Assembly (NCBI GenBank): GCA_013812265.1
Contig: JACCTQ010000079.1
Span: 1-18,117, forward strand
DNA: 18,117 nucleotides
Source of the DNA: Actinomycetota bacterium
Lineage (GTDB): Bacteria > Actinomycetota > Thermoleophilia > Gaiellales > Gaiellaceae
Reading direction: 5' to 3'
The position numbers and the translations under genes are program-made. Positions 7,052 through 14,079 of the stretch are shown here, piece after piece; the stretch's first letter is position 1, and each line of letters starts with the position of its first letter. The notes beneath the pieces are model-generated. The model made no database searches, had not been told where the DNA came from, and was given only the letters and a program-made list of their open reading frames with translations.

Positions 7052-8347
7052 CTAAGGTCGGCTTCGTTGGGCGACGTTCTCGAGCAGGTCGAAGAATCCC
7101 GGGAAGCTGACGTCGACGCTGTCCGCGTCGTGAATGTGGACTCCCTGCCGCGAGATCAGCCCCGCCACCCCACCCATCATCGCGATGCGATGGTCTCCGT
7201 ACGAGTCGATCTCGCCTCCCCTGGGGCGTGTGGGCACTCCCTTGACGCGGAAGCCGTCAGGCGTCGCCGAGATCCGCGCCCCGAGCGCGCGCAGTCCGGT
7301 CGCCACCGCCTCGATGCGGTCCGACTCCTTCACGCGCAGCTCCGATGCGCCACGAACGATGCTCTCGCCCCGAGCGCACGACGCGGCGAGAGCGAACAGC
7401 GGAAGCTCGTCGACCATCCGTGGCACGTCAAGAGCTTCAATGGAGGACGCGACGAGCTCGGCCGACCGGACGTCGAGATCGCCGACGGGCTCGCCCCCGA
7501 CCCGTCGCCTGTTCAAAACCGTGACGCGTGCGCCCATGCGGGCGAGTACGTCGAGCAGTCCCGTCCGCGTCGGATTGAGACCGACGTCGTGCAACGTCAG
7601 CTCGGAGCCCGGCACGATCGTCGCCGCCACGACGAACGGAGCGGCTGCGGAGAAGTCTCCAGGCACCTGCACCGCGCCGAGCTGAAGGCGCCTCGCGGGG
7701 GAGACCGACACGCTCCGCGGGCGGCGCCGGATCGCAGCCCCGGCTGCCTCGAGCATCACCTCGGTGTGATCTCTCGTCGTGAAGGGCTCGATGACCGTTG
7801 TCTGGTCCCGCCGCGCCTGCACGCCGGCTAGGAGAAGGCACGACTTCACCTGTGCGCTCGCCACCGGCAGCTCGTAGCGGATCCCACGCAGCGGCCGTCC
7901 CTCGACGACCAGCGGCGGGCACCCGTTCTCCGTGGAGACCTCCGCGCCCATCCGACGCAGCGGCTCGGCGATGCGCTCCATGGGCCGGCGGCGGAGCGAC
8001 TCGTCGCCCGTCAGCTCGAAGCGGCCCTCCTGGCCGGCGGCGAGGCCCGCCAGGAGGCGCAGCAGCGTGCCGGCATTACGGCAGTCGATCGGCCCGGAAG
8101 AAGGCGCCAGCTTCCCCAGGCCCACACCCCGGACACGAAGCGTGTCGGCATCGTCCTCGAGCACCTCGACGCCGAGCGTGCGGACGGCGGCGATTGTCGC
8201 CTCGGTGTCGCGCGAGCGGCCGAACCCGCCGATCGTCGTCACGCCCTCCGCCACCGCCCCGAGCAGGACGGCTCGGTGGGAGATCGACTTGTCGCCCGGG
8301 ACGGCGATGTGACCGGCGAGCGAGATCGCCGGTTCGACCCGTGTCAT
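7052..8347 (-). CDS. aroA: 3-phosphoshikimate 1-carboxyvinyltransferase (EPSP synthase)
   Basis: This transfers the enolpyruvyl group of PEP to shikimate 3-phosphate, the sixth shikimate step. The 431-residue length is standard. Signatures include GDKSISHRA (18-26, with Lys20), NAGT (91-94), RRPMERI (120-126), ASAQVKSCLLLAG (163-175), VPGDFSAAAPF (228-238), the catalytic Asp313 in MVDELPLF, LRVKESDR (337-344, Glu341) and YGDHRIAMM (383-391). The glycine of NAGT is retained, whereas glyphosate-tolerant class II enzymes of the CP4 kind have alanine there. The ATG at 8347-8345 overlaps the tyrA stop by four bases (ATGA), which supports the start. Confidence 0.97.
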   Translation of the reverse strand: MTRVEPAISLAGHIAVPGDKSISHRAVLLGAVAEGVTTIGGFGRSRDTEATIAAVRTLGVEVLEDDADTLRVRGVGLGKLAPSSGPIDCRNAGTLLRLLAGLAAGQEGRFELTGDESLRRRPMERIAEPLRRMGAEVSTENGCPPLVVEGRPLRGIRYELPVASAQVKSCLLLAGVQARRDQTTVIEPFTTRDHTEVMLEAAGAAIRRRPRSVSVSPARRLQLGAVQVPGDFSAAAPFVVAATIVPGSELTLHDVGLNPTRTGLLDVLARMGARVTVLNRRRVGGEPVGDLDVRSAELVASSIEALDVPRMVDELPLFALAASCARGESIVRGASELRVKESDRIEAVATGLRALGARISATPDGFRVKGVPTRPRGGEIDSYGDHRIAMMGGVAGLISRQGVHIHDADSVDVSFPGFFDLLENVAQRSRP

Positions 8348-9444
8348 GAGGGGTCGAGCACTGGCGAGACGACGACGCCGTAACCCTGTGCCTCCAGCAC
8401 CTCCGCGGCTCGCACGGCTTCGTGCTCGCCGCCGACGAGAACGGTCAGAACGCCGCCTCGCTCCGGCGAGAAGTGGTGAAGATCGAAGTCCTCGATGTTG
8501 ATCCGCTCGGCTCCGAGCGCCTGCGTGATTCCGGCCAGGATGCCGGGCCGGTCCGGTACATGGATGCGCAGGCGATGCAGAGCGCCCGGGTCGGGATACG
8601 CCTCCTCGAGCATGCGCAGCCGGTTGCCGGCCGCCTCACCGATCCACCGCGCGAGGAAGCCGGCGTCGCCCGCAGCCAGCGCACGCTCCACCTGCTCCGC
8701 GCGGCGGCGGTGCTCCGCGAGGGCAGCTGACAACGGCTCCGCGTTATCCAGGAAGATGTCGACCCAGATCCTCGGATTCGCGCCGGCGACCCGCGTCATA
8801 TCGCGGAGCGACCCTCCGGCGGCCGCGAGCGGCTCGTGCCCGTCGACGCGAGTCGCGCCGGCCTGGTTCACGAGCACGTTCGCGAGCACGTGCGGAAGGT
8901 GGCTGCTCAGCGCCACGATGCGATCGTGGGCGAGTGGGTCGACCGCAACGGGGGTTGCTCCGAGACGGCTGACGAAGCGGTGCACGAGCTGGAAGCGGGC
9001 CGGCTCCGTCCGCGCGAGCGGAGAGAGGTACCACGTCGCCGCTTGGAAGACCTCGCCGCGCGCGTGCGCCGGTCCGCGCGCCTCCGAGCCGCAGACGGGG
9101 TGACCGCCGATGAAGCGGGGCGACTCGTGCGCCGCCGCGCAGACGGCAGCCTTCGTCGAGCCGACGTCGGTGACGGTGCACGCGTCACCGCTCGCGGCGA
9201 GAACGTCCAGCACCTCGTGCGCGAGTCGCGCCACCGGGACGGCGACGACGGCGAGGTCCGCGGTGGCGACCGCGTCGGCCAGCGAGTCGGCCACGGTATC
9301 GATTGCGCCCCGCTCGGCAGCTGCGGCTGCGGCGTCCCGGTCCGCGTCGAAGCCCACGACCAGCTGCGCACCCTCGCGCTTTGCCGCCAGGCCGACGGAG
9401 GCTCCCATGAAGCCGGTGCCGATGATCGCCAGCCGCCGGATCAC
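8344..9444 (-). CDS. tyrA: Prephenate dehydrogenase with C-terminal ACT domain
   Basis: This should convert prephenate to 4-hydroxyphenylpyruvate, the first committed step to tyrosine. The chosen GTG at 9444-9442 shares its G with the aroF stop codon (TAGTG) and gives VIRRLAIIGTGFMG, placing the Rossmann motif GTGFMG at 9-14. A longer frame open to 9576 only adds an Arg-rich sequence lying inside aroF, so I reject it. The 366 residues include VTDVGSTK (91-98), FIGGHPVCGSE (111-121) and SSHLPHVLA (180-188), which carries the conserved histidines. From about 289 an ACT domain follows (LRIHVPDRPGILAGITQALG...INIED), the usual site of tyrosine feedback. Arogenate use cannot be excluded from sequence. 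Its 3' end overlaps aroA. Confidence 0.93.
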   Translation of the reverse strand: MIRRLAIIGTGFMGASVGLAAKREGAQLVVGFDADRDAAAAAAERGAIDTVADSLADAVATADLAVVAVPVARLAHEVLDVLAASGDACTVTDVGSTKAAVCAAAHESPRFIGGHPVCGSEARGPAHARGEVFQAATWYLSPLARTEPARFQLVHRFVSRLGATPVAVDPLAHDRIVALSSHLPHVLANVLVNQAGATRVDGHEPLAAAGGSLRDMTRVAGANPRIWVDIFLDNAEPLSAALAEHRRRAEQVERALAAGDAGFLARWIGEAAGNRLRMLEEAYPDPGALHRLRIHVPDRPGILAGITQALGAERINIEDFDLHHFSPERGGVLTVLVGGEHEAVRAAEVLEAQGYGVVVSPVLDPS

Positions 9445-10793
9445 TAGCGGCGCATGAGCTCGGCGACGCGAAAGGCGAGGTCGACGGACTGGCGCGCATT
9501 GAGCCTCGGGTCGCAAAGCGTCATGTAGCGAGTGTCGAGCTCGTCCTCGCGTACCTGCTCCGATCCGCCCAGACATTCCGTGACGTCGTCACCCGTGAAC
9601 TCGAGATGGATGCCACCCGGCCACGTGCCTGCATCTGCGTGGGCATCGAAGAACCCCTCGAGCTCGTCCATGATCGCGTCGAAATGGCGCGTCTTCCGAC
9701 CGGACGCGGTCGTGGAGACGTTCCCGTGCATCGGGTCGCAGACCCAGACCACCGGATGCCCCGCCTCCCGAACGGCTCGAAGCAGCGGGGGCAGGCGCTC
9801 CGCCACGCGACCCGCACCCATGCGGACGATCAGAGAGAGGCGGCCCGCCACGCGGGCCGGATTCAGGCGCTCGCAGAGCTCGAGCACGTCCGCGGCCAAG
9901 GCGGCCGGGCCGAGCTTGCAGCCGATCGGATTGTGAACTCCGCGCAGGAATTCGACGTGCGCGCCGTGCGGATCACGCGTGCGCTCCCCGATCCACAGCA
10001 TGTGAGCCGAGCAGTCGTACCAGTCACCCGTCAGCGAGTCGCGGCGCGTCAACCCCTCCTCGTAGTCGAGCAGAATTCCCTCGTGACTCGTCCAGAGGTC
10101 GACCTGGTGCAGCTGCTGCAGCGCCGCCACGTCGATCCCGACGGCGGCTATGAAGCGCAGTGCGCGCTCGATCTCGCTCGCGATTACCTCGTAGCGCTGG
10201 CCGGCGGGGGAGCTCGCGACGAACTCCTGGTTCCACATGTGCACCTGGTTGAGGTCGGCAAAGCCTCCCTTCGTAAAGGCCCGCACGAGATTGAGCGTCG
10301 CAGCGGACTGGTTGTAGCCCGCGAGCATTCGCTCCGGGTCGGGCACCCGGGCCTCGGGCGACGGGGCGTCGCCGTTCACCATGTGCCCGCGGAAGGACGG
10401 CAGCTCGACCCCGTCGACGTGCTCGGTCGGCGACGAGCGCGGCTTCACGAACTGCCCCGCGATCCGGCCGACCTTGACCACCGGGAGCGTCGCCCCGTAG
10501 GTCAGGACGGCCGCCATCTGCAGCAGAACCTTCAGCTTGTCGCGGATCGACGGGGCCGCGAAATCGTCGAAGGACTCGGCGCAGTCCCCGGCCTGCAGGA
10601 GGAAGGCGCGACCTTCTACGACCTCGGCCAGCGCGGCGGTGAGCTGCCGCGCCTCGCCTGCGAAGACGAGCGGCGGTAGGGCTGCAAGCCGGCGGCGCAC
10701 GTCCTGGGCGCGACCGGAATCCGGCCACTCCGGCTGCTGGAGCGCCGAGTATTCCCGCCACGACGACGGCGACCATGCGGAGACGACGGCCAT
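9444..10793 (-). CDS. Class II 3-deoxy-7-phosphoheptulonate (DAHP) synthase
   Basis: This condenses PEP and erythrose 4-phosphate, the entry reaction of the shikimate pathway. It belongs to the class II (AroAII, plant/mycobacterial) family: SWREYSALQQPEWPD near the N-terminus, QAGDCAESFDDF (67-78), KVGRIAGQFVKPRS (107-120), MLAGYNQSAATLNL (156-169), CDPMHGN (352-358), HLEFTGDDVTEC (396-407) and LCDPRLN (426-432). Metal ligands by family analogy are Cys71, His356, Glu398 and Asp428. I chose ATG 10793-10791, giving 449 residues, because the family N-terminus aligns there; the longer open frame runs into the divergent chorismate mutase gene. The usual QGGDCAE reads QAGDCAE here. Its stop shares a base with tyrA. 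A partnership with the neighbouring chorismate mutase, as in Mycobacterium tuberculosis, is plausible. Confidence 0.95.
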   Translation of the reverse strand: MAVVSAWSPSSWREYSALQQPEWPDSGRAQDVRRRLAALPPLVFAGEARQLTAALAEVVEGRAFLLQAGDCAESFDDFAAPSIRDKLKVLLQMAAVLTYGATLPVVKVGRIAGQFVKPRSSPTEHVDGVELPSFRGHMVNGDAPSPEARVPDPERMLAGYNQSAATLNLVRAFTKGGFADLNQVHMWNQEFVASSPAGQRYEVIASEIERALRFIAAVGIDVAALQQLHQVDLWTSHEGILLDYEEGLTRRDSLTGDWYDCSAHMLWIGERTRDPHGAHVEFLRGVHNPIGCKLGPAALAADVLELCERLNPARVAGRLSLIVRMGAGRVAERLPPLLRAVREAGHPVVWVCDPMHGNVSTTASGRKTRHFDAIMDELEGFFDAHADAGTWPGGIHLEFTGDDVTECLGGSEQVREDELDTRYMTLCDPRLNARQSVDLAFRVAELMRR

Positions 10794-10798
10794 CGACC

Positions 10799-10804
10799 TA
10801 TTGT
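10799..10804 (+). promoter_or_regulatory. Possible -10 element for the chorismate mutase gene
   Basis: TATTGT fits TANNNT and would start transcription near 10811, leaving the G-rich ribosome-binding site at the 5' end of the transcript. It lies within the 28-base gap between the divergent start codons. No clear -35 is visible; upstream sequence is aroF coding. Confidence 0.25.
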
Positions 10805-10821
10805 TACCGAGGGGGTGATGA

Positions 10822-11091
10822 GTGACCGACGCGGCCATCGATGCACTACGCGAGCAGATCGCCGAGGTCGACCGCACCATCGTCTCTCTCCTGAACGCGC
10901 GCCTCGAGCTGGTGGCCGAGCTCAAGGAAGTGAAGCAGGCGAGCGGTCTCGCTTTCGTTGATCTCGATCGTGAGCGGTGGCTGCTCGAGCACCTGACGGA
11001 GGTGAACAGCGGCCCGCTCTCCGACGACGGCGTCCGCGCTCTGCACAGGGCGATCCTCGAGCTCACCAAGCGCGAGCTCGAGGAGGCGTGA
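10822..11091 (+). CDS. Chorismate mutase, AroQ type
   Basis: This 89-residue protein should rearrange chorismate to prephenate, feeding the tyrA product across the divergent junction. It is an all-helical AroQ domain: IDALREQIAEVDRTIVSLLNARLELVAELKEVK is helix 1. Residues aligning with the E. coli AroQ active site are Arg10, Arg27, Lys38, Arg50 and Glu51. The GTG at 10822 is the first usable start after an in-frame TGA at 10819-10821 and follows a strong SD (GAGGGGG). An ATG at 10818 is out of frame. No secretion signal is present. Compared with my memory of the M. tuberculosis intracellular chorismate mutase, it lacks the GRLGHL-like C-terminal tail used to bind DAHP synthase. Confidence 0.92.
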   Translation: MTDAAIDALREQIAEVDRTIVSLLNARLELVAELKEVKQASGLAFVDLDRERWLLEHLTEVNSGPLSDDGVRALHRAILELTKRELEEA

Positions 11092-11119
11092 CCAGCCCAC
11101 GGCACGACGCTTCATTTTG

Positions 11120-11125
11120 TATAGT
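11120..11125 (+). promoter_or_regulatory. Possible leaderless -10 element for the ATP-grasp gene
   Basis: TATAGT ends seven bases before the ATG at 11133 inside an unusually AT-rich patch (CATTTTGTATAGTTC) of GC-rich sequence. The predicted start site is one base before the codon. No SD is present between -10 and ATG. The -35 is weak. Confidence 0.45.
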
Positions 11126-11132
11126 TCAGCGC

Positions 11133-12089
11133 ATGGAACCGCACGTCGCTGTGCTGTACGAGCATCCCCTGTGGTTCGAGCCGCTCTTCGCCGAGCTCGA
11201 CCGCCGCGGCATCCAGCACACGAAGCTGCACCCGAACGAGCTCGTGTGGGACCCCTCCGAGCGTCGTCCCAGCCCGTCGCTCGTCGTGAACCGCATGAGC
11301 CCCTCCGCGTGGACGCGGGGCCACGCCCGGGCGACCTTCCACAGCCTCCACTACCTCTCGTACCTCGAGGACATCGGGGCTCCGGTCCTGAACGGGTACG
11401 GCGCGTTCCGCGTCGAGCTCTCCAAGGCGGCGCAGTGCTCACTGTTCGCACGCCTTGGGCTCCGGTACCCCGCCACCCGCGTCATCAACGATCCGTCCCG
11501 AGCTCTCGCTGCCGCCGACGGGCTCCGGTTCCCGGTGCTCTTGAAGCCGAATGTCGGAGGCAGCGGTGCCGGGATCCGCTCGTTCGCGACCTCGGACGAG
11601 CTCGCCGCGGCGGTGCAGAGCGGTGAGATCGAGCTCGGACTCGACGGAACCGCCCTCGTACAGGAGCACCTCCCCGCCAGGTCCGGGTCCATCGTGCGAG
11701 TGGAGATTCTCGGCGGCGAGTTCCTCTATGCGATCCGGATCCAGCTCGTCCCCGGTGGCTTCAACCTCTGCCCGGCCGACTACTGCGAGCTGCCCGGCAT
11801 CGCAGACGGAATATCCGGCCGCAGCCTGCCGATCGAGCGTTTCGAGCCGCCGGCGGAGTTGATCGCCGACGCCCGCCGGCTGGTCGCGGCGGCCGGCATG
11901 GATCTCGGAGGCGTGGAGTATCTCGTCAGCGACCGCGACGGCCTGCCGTACTTCTACGACCTGAATGCGCTCTCGAACTTCGTCGCCGACGCGTCGAACG
12001 TGGTCGGCTTCGATCCGTTCGTGAACCTTGTCGACCTCATCGTCGAGCGGGCGCGCTCCGTCCCCGCAGAGCTCGCGACGGCGGCGTAG
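11133..12089 (+). CDS. ATP-grasp ligase-like protein of unknown substrate
   Basis: A 318-residue protein with an ATP-grasp fold resembling RimK-like ligases. The N-terminal pre-ATP-grasp part (VAVLYEHPLWFEPLFAELDR) is followed by the B-domain nucleotide loop FPVLLKPNVGGSGAGIRSF (133-151, Lys138), the hinge ALVQEHLPA (174-182), a conserved RVEILGG (189-195) and the metal-binding YDLNALSNFVAD (275-286), with Asp276 and Asn278 in place of the usual Glu-x-Asn. Such enzymes activate a carboxylate as acyl phosphate for attack by an amine or thiol. I cannot name the substrate. The ATG at 11133 is chosen because longer in-frame extensions overlap the chorismate mutase gene, and a -10-like hexamer sits just upstream. 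It lies between chorismate mutase and the trp leader, which may or may not imply aromatic metabolism. Confidence 0.8.
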   Translation: MEPHVAVLYEHPLWFEPLFAELDRRGIQHTKLHPNELVWDPSERRPSPSLVVNRMSPSAWTRGHARATFHSLHYLSYLEDIGAPVLNGYGAFRVELSKAAQCSLFARLGLRYPATRVINDPSRALAAADGLRFPVLLKPNVGGSGAGIRSFATSDELAAAVQSGEIELGLDGTALVQEHLPARSGSIVRVEILGGEFLYAIRIQLVPGGFNLCPADYCELPGIADGISGRSLPIERFEPPAELIADARRLVAAAGMDLGGVEYLVSDRDGLPYFYDLNALSNFVADASNVVGFDPFVNLVDLIVERARSVPAELATAA

Positions 12090-12105
12090 CACCTCGTTTC
12101 GCTGC

Positions 12106-12134
12106 TTGACCGCCTCGGGTGAGGCCTCTATCCT
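12106..12134 (+). promoter_or_regulatory. Sigma-70-type promoter of the trp attenuator operon
   Basis: TTGACC (12106-12111) and TATCCT (12129-12134) are separated by exactly 17 bases, the best promoter match in the window. The expected start site is near 12141, only three bases before the leader ATG. That would place the SD-like GAGGA (12136-12140) outside the transcript. Confidence 0.6.
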
Positions 12135-12143
12135 CGAGGAACG

Positions 12144-12209
12144 ATGACGACCTCCCCCTCCGAGAGCTGGGCCTGGTGGCACCGCGAGCGGGGCGGGGGC
12201 GTCGCCTGA
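12144..12209 (+). CDS. trpL: trp operon leader peptide
   Basis: A 21-residue ORF starting MTTSPSESWAWW, with Trp at positions 9, 11 and 12 and a TGA at 12207-12209. Three Trp codons in four positions of a tiny ORF directly upstream of trpE is the hallmark of ribosome-mediated attenuation. Ribosomes stall here when charged tRNA(Trp) is scarce. A GAGGA lies just before the ATG, but if the predicted start site near 12141 is right, the mRNA is almost leaderless. Its first four codons encode MTTS, the same as trpE. It has no function beyond sensing that I can infer. Confidence 0.88.
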   Translation: MTTSPSESWAWWHRERGGGVA

Positions 12210-12243
12210 CCTGATCCAGGCCAAAAGCCCCGCCTCGCTCGAG

Positions 12244-12267
12244 ACCTTCCAGCCGGAGGGTTTTTTT
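12244..12267 (+). terminator. Intrinsic terminator of the trp attenuator
   Basis: ACCTTCC (12244-12250), loop AGCC, GGAGGGT (12255-12261) makes a 7-bp stem with one G-U pair, running straight into seven T (12261-12267). It is the only stem plus U-tract in the window and lies 18 bases before the trpE ATG. Confidence 0.85.
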
Positions 12268-12285
12268 GTTTGCACGAACGACGAG

Positions 12286-13518
12286 ATGACAACCTCGACC
12301 GATATACCCGCCGACCTCCTCACCCCGCTCGGGGCCTACCTACGGCTGCGCGAGGGCGCCCGTGCGAGCTTCCTGCTCGAGTCGGTCGAGCAGGGCCGTC
12401 TCGGCCGCTACTCGTTCGTGGGCCGCGGCTCGCAACTCGTCTCGCTCGCCCGCGCGGAGTCCTCCCGTGTTCCGGTCGTCGGGTACGTCGCCTACGACTA
12501 CGTAGCGACGCTCGAGCCGACTGTCCGGCTTCCCGACGACGGGCAGGATCTCCCGGAGAGCCGCTTCATCGAATGCGACACGCTCGTGCGCTTCGACCAC
12601 GCCCGCGGCGTCGCGGAGACCCTGTACGGCGACCCGGCCGAGGTCGCGAACCTCCTCGCTGCGCCGCAGCTACCACTTACGCGCCACAAAGGCGCGGCCG
12701 CCCGCCCGACGATGCGTACGCCCGATCGGCGCGAGCACGAGGCGCGCGTCCGCCGCGCACAGGAGTACATCACGGCCGGGGACGCTTTCCAGATCGTGTT
12801 GTCGCAGCGCGCCGAGCGGTCGACGCGCGCGACCCCGGTGGAGCTGTACCGCGCGCTTCGGCGTGTCAACCCCTCGCCATACCTGTTCCTGCTCGAGCTC
12901 GGCGAGCTCGCGCTGATCGGCTCGTCGCCCGAGACACTCGTCAGGCTGGAGGGCAACCGTGCGACGCTCAATCCGATCGCGGGCACCGTTCGCGCCGGCG
13001 ACGGTGACATCGAGATGCTCCTCGGCTCGGAGAAGGACCGCGCCGAGCACATGATGCTGGTCGACCTCGGCCGCAACGACCTCTCCCGTGTGTGCCGGCC
13101 GGGCACGGTCCACGTCGAGCGGTTGCTCGAGCCCGAGCGCTTCTCGCACGTCACCCACCTCGTCTCGGAGGTGTCAGGCGAGCTTCGGGCGAACGTGGGG
13201 CCTTTCGACCTCCTGCGCGCATGTTTCCCCGCAGGCACGGTCTCCGGGGCGCCGAAGGTGCGCGCGATGCAGATCATCTCCGAGCTCGAGGGCCACCGCC
13301 GCGGCCCTTACGCGGGTGCCGTCGGCTACGCGCTGCCCGACGGCACGCTCGATACGTGCATCACGATCCGCACGATCGTGCTTTCGAAAGGGATCGCATA
13401 CCTGCAAGCGGGCGGTGGGGTCGTAGCCGACTCGGAGCCCGCAGCCGAGCACGAGGAATGCATCGACAAGCTGGCTGCCGTCGAAGCTGCGATCGACCTC
13501 GCGGAGGCATCGGCATGA
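12286..13518 (+). CDS. trpE: Anthranilate synthase component I
   Basis: This converts chorismate and ammonia (from TrpG) to anthranilate, the committed step to tryptophan. At 410 residues it is shorter than the usual 490-520; the loss is at the N-terminus and the linker before the catalytic domain. The tryptophan feedback motif LLES (30-33) followed by GRYSFVG (40-46) is kept. The catalytic domain shows DAFQIVLSQR (166-175), SPYLFLL (197-203), IGSSPE (211-216), PIAGT (230-234), AEHMMLVDLGRNDL (253-266), FPAGTVSGAPK (314-324) and the GGGVVADSEP metal region (376-385). PIAGT rather than PIKGT argues for TrpE over aminodeoxychorismate synthase PabB. The ATG at 12286 follows the attenuator T-run; its SD is poor. 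The stop overlaps trpG (ATGA). Confidence 0.95.
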   Translation: MTTSTDIPADLLTPLGAYLRLREGARASFLLESVEQGRLGRYSFVGRGSQLVSLARAESSRVPVVGYVAYDYVATLEPTVRLPDDGQDLPESRFIECDTLVRFDHARGVAETLYGDPAEVANLLAAPQLPLTRHKGAAARPTMRTPDRREHEARVRRAQEYITAGDAFQIVLSQRAERSTRATPVELYRALRRVNPSPYLFLLELGELALIGSSPETLVRLEGNRATLNPIAGTVRAGDGDIEMLLGSEKDRAEHMMLVDLGRNDLSRVCRPGTVHVERLLEPERFSHVTHLVSEVSGELRANVGPFDLLRACFPAGTVSGAPKVRAMQIISELEGHRRGPYAGAVGYALPDGTLDTCITIRTIVLSKGIAYLQAGGGVVADSEPAAEHEECIDKLAAVEAAIDLAEASA

Positions 13519-14075
13519 TCCTGCTGATCGACAACTACGACAGCTTCACGTACAACCTCGCCCACCTGTTCGGAGCGCTCGGCGCCGAGGTGGTCGTGCA
13601 CCGAAACGACGTGCTCGACGCGGATTCGGCCGAGCGCCTGGCGCCGTCGCACCTCGTGATCTCCCCGGGACCCGGCCGGCCGCCGGCGGCAGGAAACACG
13701 GTCGATATCGTGCGTCGACTTTCGGCACAGATGCCGACACTCGGCGTCTGCCTCGGCCACCAGGCGATCGTCGAGGCCTTCGGCGGCGACGTGGGTCCAG
13801 CGCGCCGGCTGTTGCACGGCAAGGGCGAGGTCGTCCGTCATGATGGTCGAGGGATCTTCGCCGGTATTTCTGCCGGATTCACGGCGGGCCGTTACCACTC
13901 GCTCGCGGCCACACGGGTGCCGGCCCCGTTCGAGGTGTCCGCCACGTCACCGGACGGCGAGGTCATGGCCGTTCGCCACCCCGACCTACCGATCGACGGC
14001 CTTCAGTTCCATCCCGAATCAGTGCTTACACCGGTCGGGCCAGAGCTCGCCCGCAACTTCCTCGAAAGGGGTTAA
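13515..14075 (+). CDS. trpG: Anthranilate synthase component II (glutamine amidotransferase)
   Basis: This hydrolyses glutamine and passes ammonia to TrpE. The 186-residue class I amidotransferase has LLIDNYDSFTYNL (3-15), the oxyanion-region PGPGRP (51-56), the nucleophile Cys79 in GVCLGHQ (77-83), and the rest of the triad in LQFHPES (163-169; His166, Glu168). The ATG at 13515 lies in an ATGA overlap with the trpE stop. A longer open frame back to 13092 is trpE sequence read out of frame. Such proteins may also serve PabB (a PabA role), since no separate pabA is visible here. Confidence 0.95.
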   Translation: MILLIDNYDSFTYNLAHLFGALGAEVVVHRNDVLDADSAERLAPSHLVISPGPGRPPAAGNTVDIVRRLSAQMPTLGVCLGHQAIVEAFGGDVGPARRLLHGKGEVVRHDGRGIFAGISAGFTAGRYHSLAATRVPAPFEVSATSPDGEVMAVRHPDLPIDGLQFHPESVLTPVGPELARNFLERG

Positions 14076-14079
14076 CACC

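Larger units (their letters stand above)
12141..12268 (+). promoter_or_regulatory. Tryptophan attenuator leader RNA
   Basis: Three helices can be drawn. (a) The Trp-codon segment GGCCTGG (12170-12176) pairs with CCAGGCC (12216-12222). (b) 12185-12198 pairs with 12228-12241 over 14 bp with a single G-U wobble, enclosing a small GCCTG/CAGGC stem (12204-12208 with 12217-12221). (c) The terminator at 12244-12261. Helices a and b cross each other, so both cannot form as simple stems, the typical logic of a leader switch. I could not identify a convincing antiterminator that takes the 5' arm of the terminator; a weak option is CCTC (12233-12236) with GAGG (12256-12259). The region controls trpE-trpG-trpS. 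Confidence 0.8.

Noticed and set aside
9445..9576. 44-residue N-terminal extension of tyrA
   Set aside because: The extension lies inside aroF and is Arg-rich; the GTG at 9444 overlapping the aroF stop starts directly at the Rossmann fold.
10818..10820. ATG as the chorismate mutase start
   Set aside because: It is out of frame with the AroQ domain; the GTG at 10822 follows an in-frame stop and a strong SD.
10794..11105. Longer start for the class II DAHP synthase
   Set aside because: The added residues are antisense to the chorismate mutase gene and do not resemble the family N-terminus.
12090..12285. T-box riboswitch upstream of trpE-trpG-trpS
   Set aside because: The 196-base region is too short, and I see no T-box consensus or specifier stem; the Trp-rich leader ORF explains it better.
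12286..14075. trpE-trpG as a pabB-pabA pair
   Set aside because: The PIAGT motif instead of PIKGT, the LLES feedback motif and the Trp-codon leader all favour anthranilate synthase.
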